Below are positions 1-7,446 of a DNA stretch of 64,000 bases, in pieces (position 1 is the first letter of the stretch; every line of letters begins with the position of its first letter). Location of the stretch: the NCBI RefSeq assembly GCF_020884795.1, contig NZ_BBZF01000013.1, positions 593,000-656,999 on the forward strand. Direction: 5' to 3'. The notes beneath the pieces are model-generated. The model was not told the DNA's origin and searched no databases. It saw only the letters and a program-made list of their open reading frames with translations. Source of the DNA: Micromonospora okii. Its GTDB lineage: Bacteria; Actinomycetota; Actinomycetes; Mycobacteriales; Micromonosporaceae. The position numbers were made by a program, and so were the translations under genes.

Positions 1-162
1 GGCATCCCGCTCTACTGGCTGGTCGAGCCGCGCAAACAGACCCTGACCGTGCTGGAGAACGTCGGCGGCGGCTACCGTGAGGCGGACGTCGTCCCCGTCG
101 ACGGCACCTACCGGGCCGACCGGCCGTTCCCGCTTGCGCTGTGCCTCGCCCACGTCTTCTGA
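1..162 (+). CDS. Uma2-like protein, C-terminal fragment
   Basis: Only the last 53 codons lie inside the window; the start is off the left edge. The fragment begins GIPLYWLVEP and ends at a TGA at 160-162. The 'IPLYWLV(E/D)P' strand followed by a short hydrophobic tail is typical of the Uma2 family, restriction-endonuclease-like proteins that are very numerous in actinomycetes and whose cellular role is unclear. The nuclease catalytic residues usually lie around this strand but cannot be checked without the N-terminus. It converges on the response regulator gene that ends at 169. The family call is moderately secure; no function is claimed. Confidence 0.6.
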   Translation, partial: GIPLYWLVEPRKQTLTVLENVGGGYREADVVPVDGTYRADRPFPLALCLAHVF

Positions 163-168
163 CCGGCC

Positions 169-957
169 TCAGCGGCTCCAGTCCTGCTTCGCGGCGCGGA
201 CCAGCTTGTCCTTCAGCTCCCGGGTGTGCCGCCGGCTCACCGGCAGCTCCGTGGCGTCGACCACCACCACGTACCCGGAGTTGACCAGCCGCAGCTCGGC
301 GATGAGCCGCAACTGCACCAGGTACGACCGGTGGATGCGGACGAACCCGGCGTCCGCCCAGCGCTCGGCGAGCGTGGCCAGCGACACCCGCACCAGGTGC
401 GAGCCGTCGGCGGTGTGCAGGCGGGCGTAGTCGCCCTGCGCCTCCACCCAGCGCACCGCCGAGCGGGGCAGCATCCGGGTGCTGCCGGCCAGCTCGACCG
501 GGATCGTCGGGTCCTCCTCGGCGCGGGCCAGGACCGCCGGGTGCGCCGGGACGACCCGGGAGCCGATCACCCGGCGCAGCGACTCGGCCAGCCGCTCCGC
601 CCGCACCGGCTTGCGCACGTAGTCCGTCGCGCCCAGGTCGAAGGCGTCCGCCGCGCCGTCGTCGTACGCGGTGACGAAGACGATCGCCGGGGGCCGGGCG
701 AAGCGGCGCAGCACCCGGGCCAGCTCCATGCCGTCCAGGCCGGGCATCCGGATGTCCAGGAAGACCACGTCCACGTCGCCGTCGCGGAGCACCCGCAGCG
801 CCTCGGTGGCGTCCCCGGCCGTGTGCAGGCGGGCCACCCGGGGGTCGACCCGCAGGTGGTACGCCAACTCGTCCAGCGCCGGCGGCTCGTCGTCCACGGC
901 GAGCACCCGCAGGAAGGCGCCGGTGGCCAGGCCGCCGGGGGTCGCGCCCTCGCTCAC
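169..957 (-). CDS. LytTR-family response regulator
   Basis: This 262-residue protein has an N-terminal receiver domain (about residues 15-130) with the acidic start VLAVDDEPPA, the phospho-acceptor strand VVFLDIRMPG and the conserved Lys in YVRKP. The C-terminal half (about 155-260) is a LytTR DNA-binding domain, seen in RWVEAQGDYARLHT, IHRSYLV and LPVSRRH. Proteins of this type bind direct repeats upstream of targets and often control cell-surface or extracellular products. The start is GTG at 957, which shares GTGA with the stop of the histidine kinase gene, so the two are translationally coupled. It is the partner of that kinase; the target genes are unknown. Confidence 0.93.
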   Translation of the reverse strand: MSEGATPGGLATGAFLRVLAVDDEPPALDELAYHLRVDPRVARLHTAGDATEALRVLRDGDVDVVFLDIRMPGLDGMELARVLRRFARPPAIVFVTAYDDGAADAFDLGATDYVRKPVRAERLAESLRRVIGSRVVPAHPAVLARAEEDPTIPVELAGSTRMLPRSAVRWVEAQGDYARLHTADGSHLVRVSLATLAERWADAGFVRIHRSYLVQLRLIAELRLVNSGYVVVVDATELPVSRRHTRELKDKLVRAAKQDWSR

Positions 958-2177
958 GAGCCGGCCCGTACGCCGGGGTGGAACTTCGGCACCCGCATGC
1001 TCACCTTCGTGCCCGAGCCGAGGCCCGTCTCCACGACCAGGCCGAACCGGTCCCCGAACGCCGAGCGGAGCCGCTCGTCGACGTTGGAGAGGCCGACGTG
1101 CTGGCCCGGGTCGTCGGCGGGGTCGCTGCCGGCGCCGGCCAGTTCGGCGATGCCGGCGGTCAGCGTGGTCGGGTCCATGCCCACTCCGTCGTCCTCCACG
1201 GTGATGTGGCACTCGGCGCCCGCGTCGCGGGCCTCGATGCTCACCATGCCGGTGCCGGGCTTGCGGGACAACCCGTGCCGTACGGCGTTCTCCACCAGCG
1301 GCTGGAGGCAGAGGAACGGCAGGGTCACCGGCAGCACCTCCGGGGCGATCTGCAGGCGCACCTGGAGGCGGTCGCCGAACCGGGCCCGCTCGATGGTCAG
1401 GTAGTGGTCGATCGAGCGCAGCTCCTCGGCGAGCGTGGTGAACTCGCCGTGCGCCCGGAACGAGTACCGGGTGAACTCGGCGAACTCCAGGATCAGCTCC
1501 CGGGCCCGCTCGGGGTCGGTGCGGACGAACGAGCCGATGGCCGTCAGCGCGTTGTAGATGAAGTGCGGGCTGATCTGGGCGCGCAGCGCGCGCACCTCGG
1601 CGCGGGCCAGCCGCTCCCGGGAGGCGTCCAGCTCGGCCAGGGCGAGCTGGTTGCCGGCCCAGTGCGCGGTCTCCAGGGTGGCCTGCACCAGCCCCGGCGC
1701 GGGCGGGCCGTCGGCGACCGCGACCAGCGCCCCGACCACCCGGTCGTCGGCGCGCAGCGGGGCGACCACCGCGCCCCGGACCGGGCAGTCCACCCGGTCG
1801 CAGCTCAGCTCCGACTCGCCCAGCACGGTCGACCGCCCGCCGGACACCGCCCGGCGGGCCGCCGCGACGAGCTGGTCGGCGTGGTGCGTGCCGCGCCCGT
1901 CGAGGGCGAGCAGCGCGTCCCGGTCCGTCAGGGCCAGCCCGGCCGCCCCGACCAGGGCCCGCAGGTGGCGTACGGCCTTCGCCGCGCCCGCCGCGCTCAG
2001 GCCGGCCCGCAGCGGCTCGGCGGCCAGCCCGGCGGTGTGCAGCACCTCGTAGGTGGCCCGCTGGGTGGCGGTGGCGATGCCCCGGCGGGCGCGCAGCCGG
2101 ACCACCGCGTACAGGGCCGCGGCCAGCGCGGTCACCAGCGAGACCACGCCGACCACGGCGGAGACGTTGCCACCCAC
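954..2177 (-). CDS. LytS-type sensor histidine kinase
   Basis: This 407-residue kinase has one N-terminal membrane helix (about residues 5-27), a GAF-like sensory region (about 60-175), and a His_kinase/HATPase module. The phospho-accepting His is near residue 205 in QISPHFIYNAL, the hallmark of the LytS/YehU class. The ATP-binding region shows LQPLVENAVRHG and later DDGVGM and HVGLSNV, the N, G1 and G2 boxes. It lacks the multi-pass 5TM-LytS sensor domain, so the signal is probably sensed in the cytoplasm or at the membrane face. The start is GTG at 2177, with AGGA eight bases upstream. It is coupled to the LytTR regulator by a 4-base overlap. Confidence 0.93.
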   Translation of the reverse strand: MGGNVSAVVGVVSLVTALAAALYAVVRLRARRGIATATQRATYEVLHTAGLAAEPLRAGLSAAGAAKAVRHLRALVGAAGLALTDRDALLALDGRGTHHADQLVAAARRAVSGGRSTVLGESELSCDRVDCPVRGAVVAPLRADDRVVGALVAVADGPPAPGLVQATLETAHWAGNQLALAELDASRERLARAEVRALRAQISPHFIYNALTAIGSFVRTDPERARELILEFAEFTRYSFRAHGEFTTLAEELRSIDHYLTIERARFGDRLQVRLQIAPEVLPVTLPFLCLQPLVENAVRHGLSRKPGTGMVSIEARDAGAECHITVEDDGVGMDPTTLTAGIAELAGAGSDPADDPGQHVGLSNVDERLRSAFGDRFGLVVETGLGSGTKVSMRVPKFHPGVRAGS

Positions 2178-2210
2178 GCGGCGATCCTGCCGGGTGGGTG
2201 GGGCGCGGCG

Positions 2211-3794
2211 CTAGTACGCGCCCTTGCGGGCCAGCACCACGCCCACGGTGCGCCACAGGATGCTCAGGTCGTACGCGAGCGACCAGTTGTCGACGTAGTA
2301 GAGGTCGAGCCGGACCGCCTCGTCCCAGGAGAGGTCGGAGCGGCCGGAGACCTGCCACAGCCCGGTCATGCCCGGCCGGACCAGCAGCCGGCGGCGCACG
2401 TCGCCGAGGAAGTCGCCGTCGTCGGCGGGCAGCGGGCGCGGCCCGACCAGCGACATCTCACCCCAGAGCACGTTGATCAACTGGGGCAGCTCGTCCAGCG
2501 AGGAGGCCCGCAGGAAGCGGCCCACCGGAAAGACCCGGGGGTCCTCCTTCATCTTGAACAGCATGCCGTCGGTCTCGTTCTGGTCGACCAGGCTGGCCAG
2601 CCGGTCCTCCGCGTCGACGTACATGGTGCGGAACTTCCACACCCGGAAGGTGCGCCCCTCGTGGCCGACCCGGGGCTGGCGGAAGAAGACCGGACCGGGG
2701 TCGGAGAGCCGGATGGCGGCCCCGATGGCCAGGAAGACCGGGACGAGCAGCAGCAGGCCGAGGCCGGCGGCCACCCGGTCCATGAGGTTCTTCATCAGCA
2801 GCGCCGGGCCCGACAGGGTCGGCTCCTCGACGTGCAGCAGCGGCAGCCCCTCGATCGGGCGGATGTGCACCCGGGGGCCGGCGATGTCGGTGAGCTGCGG
2901 TGCGACGACCAGGTCGACGCCGGAGCCTTCGAGCAGCCAGGCCAGCCGGCGCAGCTCGCCCGGCTCGGAGCTGGCCGAGCCGCAGACCGCGATCGTGTCG
3001 CCGCCGACCTCCCGGACCAGCGCGAGGACGTCGCGGCCCGCGTACACCGGCACGGGGGTCTGGATGCCCCGGGCGGCGGCGTACCCGTCGGTGATGTGGA
3101 TGGCCACCGGCACGAGGCCGGCGCCCGGGTTGCGGGTGACCGCCGTGTAGACCTCCAGGCACTCCGGCAGGGTGCCCACGAGCACCATCCGGTGCCCGGC
3201 CTGCCCGGCCCGGCGGCGGACGGCGTGCAGCGTGAACCGGGCGATCATCCGGCCCAGCAGGATCAGCAGCAGCGCCCCGAGCAGCGCGAAGCCGACCGTC
3301 CACCGGGAGAGCTGCGTCACGGTGGCGAAGGCGAGGAAGGAGACCGTCGCGGCGACCGCGACGCCGGCCCGGATCACCCGCTTGAACTCGTCCGGGCCCA
3401 GACCCAGGTACCGGCGGTCGTACGCCCGGTTGCCCCAGAGGATCACCACCCAGCCGAGCGGCAGCAGGCCGAAGGCGACCGTGTGGAACCAGGTGGGATT
3501 CTCCTTCACCCCGTAGAAGCCGGAGGCCGCCTGGTCGAAGATCTGGATGGCGAGGAAGCTGGCCAGCGCCGCCGCCGCGAAGTCGAGCAGCAGCAGGATG
3601 GTGGTGTACGGGCGGTGCCAGCGGGAGACCCGCCGACGGGCCCGCGCCCAGGCCGACCTGGGGACGCCGTTGTGTGTCGGCGGTGTCGGCGGCTGGATCT
3701 CGAAGCTGTCGACGTGCCGCACGTTATTGCTCCGGTATGTGTTGGTAACCGGGCGCTGGAGGCTTGTCGTCACCTCACCCATGTCCTCCCGCAT
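2211..3794 (-). CDS. Polyprenyl-phosphate sugar-1-phosphate transferase (initiating exopolysaccharide transferase)
   Basis: This 527-residue membrane protein transfers a sugar-1-phosphate from a nucleotide sugar onto undecaprenyl phosphate, the first step of exopolysaccharide repeat-unit synthesis. Residues about 45-175 contain four to five membrane helices, about 180-320 a Rossmann-like middle domain, and about 330-527 the catalytic bacterial sugar transferase domain with a membrane anchor, KFRTM, GPRPLPADD and RPGMTGLWQVSGRS. The length fits the long WbaP/ExoY type. ATG at 3794 or 3782 could start it; a GGGAGG lies between them, so a slightly shorter product is possible. Its likely partners are the glycosyltransferase at 4988 and the polysaccharide genes beyond 39.7 kb. 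Confidence 0.92.
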   Translation of the reverse strand: MREDMGEVTTSLQRPVTNTYRSNNVRHVDSFEIQPPTPPTHNGVPRSAWARARRRVSRWHRPYTTILLLLDFAAAALASFLAIQIFDQAASGFYGVKENPTWFHTVAFGLLPLGWVVILWGNRAYDRRYLGLGPDEFKRVIRAGVAVAATVSFLAFATVTQLSRWTVGFALLGALLLILLGRMIARFTLHAVRRRAGQAGHRMVLVGTLPECLEVYTAVTRNPGAGLVPVAIHITDGYAAARGIQTPVPVYAGRDVLALVREVGGDTIAVCGSASSEPGELRRLAWLLEGSGVDLVVAPQLTDIAGPRVHIRPIEGLPLLHVEEPTLSGPALLMKNLMDRVAAGLGLLLLVPVFLAIGAAIRLSDPGPVFFRQPRVGHEGRTFRVWKFRTMYVDAEDRLASLVDQNETDGMLFKMKEDPRVFPVGRFLRASSLDELPQLINVLWGEMSLVGPRPLPADDGDFLGDVRRRLLVRPGMTGLWQVSGRSDLSWDEAVRLDLYYVDNWSLAYDLSILWRTVGVVLARKGAY

Positions 3795-4046
3795 GACGCG
3801 CGCCGCTCACTCGAAGTGAGGGCCCGGGTCGCCCACCGTTCAGTTTCCCACGCGGGGATCGCACCGGACGCAGACCCGAGAGACTTCGCGGCCGGCGTGC
3901 CGCCTGGGATCCGGCCGGCTCCACCTCAGGTGCGTAAGCCGGGGACCGGGCCACTATACCGATGGATGGTGGGCCCGGTAGAGGCGCGGACCGGGAGGAT
4001 CGGCGCTCCGGCGGCGATTCCGCTCCGTAACGACCTGTGGCGTCAC

Positions 4047-4907
4047 TCACCGTACCAATCGTGACAACCGTCGGTCAGCTAGCGGCTTGCCGCCGGTCTG
4101 ACAGGTCGGGCAGTACTGGAGGCTGGAGTCGGCGAACGACACCTCGCGGATCGCGTCGCCGCAGGTCGGGCAGGGCAGACCCGTCCGGGCGTGCACCGCG
4201 AGCCCCGAACGCTTCTCGCCCTTCAACTCCGCCGCCTTCTGTCCCAGTGACCGGGAAACGGCGTCGCCCAGCACCCGGCGGGTCGCCTCGTGCAGGGCTG
4301 CGATCTGATCGTCGGAGAGCCGGTCGGTGAGCGCGAACGGCGACAGCCTCGCCGCGTGCAGGATCTCGTCCGAGTACGCGTTCCCCACCCCGGCCAGCAC
4401 CGCCTGGTCGGTCAGTACCCCCTTGACCTGCCCTCGCCGACTGCGGAGGCGCTCGGCGAAGGTGGCCGCGTCGACGGCGAGCGCGTCCGGCCCCAGCTTC
4501 GCCACCCCGGGCACCTCGGCCGGGTCCGCCACCAGGTACGCGGCCAGCTTCTTCTGGGTGCCCGCCTCGGTCAGGTCGAAGCCCGAGCCGTCGTCGAGCC
4601 GGACCCGCAGGGCGATCGGCCCCTTCGCCGGGCGCAACGGGACGGCGGAGGGGAACGACTCCCGGTAGTGCAGCCAGCCCGCCCGGGCCAGGTGCACCAC
4701 CAGGTGCAGGTCGTCCCCGAGCAGCACGTCGAGGAACTTGCCGTGCCGCCGGGCGTCGGTCACCACGCGGCCCGACGCGGCGGCGGGCGGCGGGTCGTAC
4801 GTCTTCAGGGCGCTGATCGCGGCCACCTCGACCCGGTCGACACGCCGTCCGACGGCGCGCTCCCGCAGGTAGCCGGCGAGCGCTTCCACCTCGGGAAGTT
4901 CGGGCAT
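4047..4907 (-). CDS. Fpg/Nei-family DNA glycosylase/AP lyase
   Basis: This 286-residue base-excision repair enzyme starts MPELPEVEAL, which leaves the catalytic N-terminal proline after Met removal; this fixes the start at ATG 4907 rather than the upstream TTG. Other family signs are the conserved Lys in ARRHGKFLDV, the helix-two-turn-helix AGVGNAYSDEILHAA, and a C-terminal zinc finger with two CPTC pairs. The tail, GGKPLADRR, resembles the actinobacterial Nei2-like branch more than classical MutM. Substrate (oxidised purine or pyrimidine) cannot be decided by eye. The gene stands alone, divergent from the glycosyltransferase at 4988. Confidence 0.93.
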   Translation of the reverse strand: MPELPEVEALAGYLRERAVGRRVDRVEVAAISALKTYDPPPAAASGRVVTDARRHGKFLDVLLGDDLHLVVHLARAGWLHYRESFPSAVPLRPAKGPIALRVRLDDGSGFDLTEAGTQKKLAAYLVADPAEVPGVAKLGPDALAVDAATFAERLRSRRGQVKGVLTDQAVLAGVGNAYSDEILHAARLSPFALTDRLSDDQIAALHEATRRVLGDAVSRSLGQKAAELKGEKRSGLAVHARTGLPCPTCGDAIREVSFADSSLQYCPTCQTGGKPLADRRLSRLVR

Positions 4908-4929
4908 CAACCAACGGTAGCCTTTCGAA

Positions 4930-4985
4930 CCGTGAGCGCGAGGAATGAGCTTGCGAGTCCCGCAGTCGCGAACGAAAGGGCAGCA
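4930..4985. repeat. Possible dispersed intergenic element upstream of the GT4 gene
   Basis: The spacer between the Fpg-family gene and the GT4 gene reads as purine-rich, partly self-complementary DNA (around gcgaggaatgagcttgcg) that runs right up to the GTG start. From memory, similar gcgag-gagtgagc sequences recur in front of many Micromonosporaceae genes. No second copy was found in this window, so repeat status is inference only. It also supplies an AAAGG Shine-Dalgarno-like stretch for the downstream gene. Confidence 0.3.
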
Positions 4986-4987
4986 CT

Positions 4988-6238
4988 GTGAGAATCGTGG
5001 TGGCGCACAACCGGTACCGGGAAGCCCAGCCCTCCGGCGAGAACACGATCGTCGACGCGGAGATCGCCCAGCTCTCGGCGGCCGGGGTCGAGGTGCTGCC
5101 GTTCCTTCGCAGCTCCGACGAGATCCCGAGCATGCCGAAGTCCGCCAAGGCGCTGCTGCCCGTCTCGCCGATCTACGCCCCGCGCGCCCAGCAGGAGCTG
5201 AGCCGGCTGATCACCGAGCACCGGCCGGACGTGCTGCACCTGCACAACCCGTACCCGCTGCTCTCGCCCTGGGTGGTGCGGACCGCGCACAAGCACGGCG
5301 TGCCGGTGGTGCAGACGGTCCACAACTACCGGCAGGTCTGCTCCTCGGGGCTGTACTTCCGCGACGGCGTCATCTGCCAGGACTGCCGGGGCAGGGCGCT
5401 GGGCGTGCCGGCGATCGTGCACCGCTGCTACCGGGGGTCGCGGGTGCAGAGCGCGCTGATGGCCACCACGCTCGCCGTGCACCGCCCCACCTGGAAGTCC
5501 GTGGACCGCTTCATCGCCCTGACCAGCGCCGTCGCCGACCACCTGCGCGACTACGGGGTGCCGGACGACCGGATCGTGGTCAAGCCCAACGGCATCCCCG
5601 ACCCGGGCACGCCCGCCCCGCTCGGCGACGGCTTCCTCTACATGGCCCGGCTCTCCCCCGAGAAGGGGCTGGGCCTGTTGCTGGACGCCTGGCGGCGGCA
5701 CCCCGACGGCTCGCTCGGCCCGCTGCGCATCGCCGGGGACGGCGAACTGCGCCACCTGGCCGAGGCCGCCGCCGCCGAGCGCGCCGACGTGACGTACCTC
5801 GGGCCGCTGGACCGCGCCGGGGTGCGCGCGGCGGTCGAGGCCAGCGCGGTGATCATCGCAGCCTCTACCTGGCACGACGTGCTGCCGACGGTGATCCTGG
5901 AGGCGATGGCGAGCGGGCGGCCGGTGCTCGGCACCGCGCTCGGCGGCATTCCGTACCTGGTCGGCGCGGACGCCCCCCGCGAGCCCGCCGGCACCGGCCC
6001 GGCCGCCGTCGCCACCGCTGTGCCCGGGGTCGGCCCCGTCCCGCTGCCGCACGGGGTGCAGGCGGGCGAGGCGGGCTGGGTGGTGGCCCCGGAGCCGGCG
6101 GCGATGGCCGCCGCGCTGCCGGTGGCGCGGGCGGGTGCGGCGGGGGTGGCCCCGGCGGCCCGGGCGCGGTACGAGCGCACGTTCCATCCGGACGTGGTCA
6201 CGAAGCGCCTGATCGACGTGTACGCCTCGCTCGGCTGA
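4988..6238 (+). CDS. GT4-family glycosyltransferase
   Basis: This 416-residue retaining glycosyltransferase has the GT-B fold. The N-terminal domain carries the acceptor-side loop VVAHNRYREAQPSGEN and the strand DVLHLHNPYPL. The C-terminal nucleotide-sugar domain shows LYMARLSPEKGL, RIAGDGELR and the E-x7-E region VILEAMASGRPVLGT. The GTG at 4988 is preceded by AAAGG. It likely adds a sugar to a lipid-linked exopolysaccharide intermediate started by the transferase at 2211; the donor sugar is not predictable. A Cys-rich insert near residues 115-145 (CSSG, CQDC) is seen in a subset of this family. Confidence 0.92.
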   Translation: MRIVVAHNRYREAQPSGENTIVDAEIAQLSAAGVEVLPFLRSSDEIPSMPKSAKALLPVSPIYAPRAQQELSRLITEHRPDVLHLHNPYPLLSPWVVRTAHKHGVPVVQTVHNYRQVCSSGLYFRDGVICQDCRGRALGVPAIVHRCYRGSRVQSALMATTLAVHRPTWKSVDRFIALTSAVADHLRDYGVPDDRIVVKPNGIPDPGTPAPLGDGFLYMARLSPEKGLGLLLDAWRRHPDGSLGPLRIAGDGELRHLAEAAAAERADVTYLGPLDRAGVRAAVEASAVIIAASTWHDVLPTVILEAMASGRPVLGTALGGIPYLVGADAPREPAGTGPAAVATAVPGVGPVPLPHGVQAGEAGWVVAPEPAAMAAALPVARAGAAGVAPAARARYERTFHPDVVTKRLIDVYASLG

Positions 6239-6327
6239 CCGGCCCGCGCCCGCGAGCCCCTGAAAAGGGAATCGTGGAGCTTCTTGTAGGTACAATGATG
6301 GCGTTGTCGGCACAAGGGAGGCGTGGT

Positions 6328-6612
6328 GTGAGCACCGTGTCCGTGCGCGAGTTCTCCTACAATCCCAGCGCGATGTTCGCCCGAGTGGAGCGCGGCGAGA
6401 CGATCGAGGTGACGAGGCACGGCAGCGTGATCGCCGTGCTGTTGCCGGGTTCGGGGACGCTCGGCAGATACTCGTCCCTGGTAGCCAAAGGCGTGATCCG
6501 CCTCAAGGCGACCACGACGAGCGACATCGACCGGCTACCCCGTTACGACGTACCGCCTGATGTGTCGCCCCTCGATCTGCTGCTGGCTGAGCGCGAGGAC
6601 GATGAGCGGTGA
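6328..6612 (+). CDS. Phd/YefM-type antitoxin
   Basis: This 94-residue protein has the Phd/YefM N-terminal DNA-binding fold: VSVREFSYNPSAMFARVERG, then ETIEVTRHG and IAVLLP. The acidic, proline-rich C-terminus would bind and neutralise the partner toxin. GTG at 6328 is preceded by AGGGAGG at a good distance, which favours it over the ATGs at about 6295. Its stop overlaps the toxin start by four bases, the usual layout for a toxin-antitoxin pair. Antitoxins of this class normally repress their own promoter, which would lie in the 90 bases upstream. Confidence 0.85.
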   Translation: MSTVSVREFSYNPSAMFARVERGETIEVTRHGSVIAVLLPGSGTLGRYSSLVAKGVIRLKATTTSDIDRLPRYDVPPDVSPLDLLLAEREDDER

Positions 6613-7001
6613 TCTACCTCGACTCGTCCGCCTTGATTACGCTGCTCTCCGGACGCACCTACGCCACCGAGCTGCGGGATTTCCTGGAAGACCGGGCTGG
6701 TGTGCCGATGGCGGTCAGCTCCGTGGGATTCGTCGAGACGGTGCGCACCCTCGACCGGATCGGCGACTATCCGGACGCCATGCAGATGTTGGCCCGGAAC
6801 TTCACCGAGATCCTGTTGACCGAGGAAGTCCGGGACTTGGCGGCGGCTCTCCCTGCCGGCATCCGGACGTTGGACGCGCTGCACGTGGCGAGCGCCCAGG
6901 TTATCGGTGACGCGCTCGACGTGCTGGTCACGTACGACAAGCGGATGGCGGACATCGCTGCCTCGGTGGGCTTGCCGGTCGTGGCTCCTGGGACCGACTA
7001 G
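6609..7001 (+). CDS. PIN-domain toxin (VapC-like ribonuclease)
   Basis: This 130-residue PIN-domain protein begins MIYLDSSALITLL, with the first catalytic Asp. Further acidic residues follow in SSVGFVETVRTL, then RTLDALHVASA and VTYDKRMADIA, giving the four-acid Mg-binding set expected of a VapC endoribonuclease that cuts tRNA or rRNA when free of antitoxin. GTG at 6609 is embedded in the antitoxin stop (GTGA). The length is normal and no damage is visible. The pairing of a Phd-type antitoxin with a PIN toxin is common in actinomycetes. Confidence 0.9.
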   Translation: MIYLDSSALITLLSGRTYATELRDFLEDRAGVPMAVSSVGFVETVRTLDRIGDYPDAMQMLARNFTEILLTEEVRDLAAALPAGIRTLDALHVASAQVIGDALDVLVTYDKRMADIAASVGLPVVAPGTD

Positions 7002-7055
7002 CGCCCCGACCAGGCAGGATGGCCGACGCGACGTCGGTGTCCAGGACTACCAGGC

Positions 7056-7253
7056 TCACGCGGCGCCGGCCCGTCGGGAGGCGTACAGGTCGGCGAGGAA
7101 GTCGTCCAGCTCGTCGTCGGACTCGAACAGGTCCGGCCGGGCGAGGTCGTCAACGGAGGCGACTGGCCGGACACCCTGACGACGAACCAGATCCCCAGCC
7201 GACACGTGCTCGGCGGTCGGCCACTCAGGCAACTGTTCGGTGCTCGACGTCAC
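7056..7253 (-). CDS. Small acidic hypothetical protein
   Basis: This 65-residue protein has a GTG start at 7253 preceded by GGAGG with a six-base gap, a strong ribosome-binding site. The C-terminal half is rich in acids and ends in a predicted helix around ESDDELDDFLADLYASRR. Small proteins with this type of tail are common in actinomycetes and are sometimes found near PIN-domain genes, so a stand-alone antitoxin role is possible but not shown. It converges with the toxin gene at 7001 and lies downstream of the restriction operon on the same strand. Confidence 0.65.
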   Translation of the reverse strand: MTSSTEQLPEWPTAEHVSAGDLVRRQGVRPVASVDDLARPDLFESDDELDDFLADLYASRRAGAA

Positions 7254-7390
7254 GGCCTACCTCCGGCCTCTCAAATCGCCGTCGATTCTCGCATCTCTGA
7301 CGGCGAGACACCCGCACGTCATGGCCAGCCACCAGGGATTCGCGCTCACCGTGCCGAGTGCGTTCAATGATCTTGATCGACCGGGCAGGT

Positions 7391-7431
7391 GGTCGGCTCA
7401 ATCGACCAGGTCAAGGTCAACTGAGCCGACC
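7391..7431. terminator. Inverted repeat after hsdR, possible terminator
   Basis: GGTCGGCTCA at 7391-7400 is perfectly complementary to TGAGCCGACC at 7422-7431, a 10-bp stem with a 21-base loop that itself holds GACC/GGTC arms. It lies 16 bases past the hsdR stop. No T-run follows, so it may be a factor-dependent terminator or a recombination remnant at the edge of the restriction island. Confidence 0.4.
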
Positions 7432-7446
7432 GGACTCAGTCGTCGC

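Noticed and set aside
978..4064. Very long open frame (over 1000 codons) on the plus strand
   Set aside because: It lies opposite the histidine kinase and sugar transferase genes, has the Gly/Arg/Gln/His-rich composition of antisense frames in GC-rich DNA, and shows no domain.
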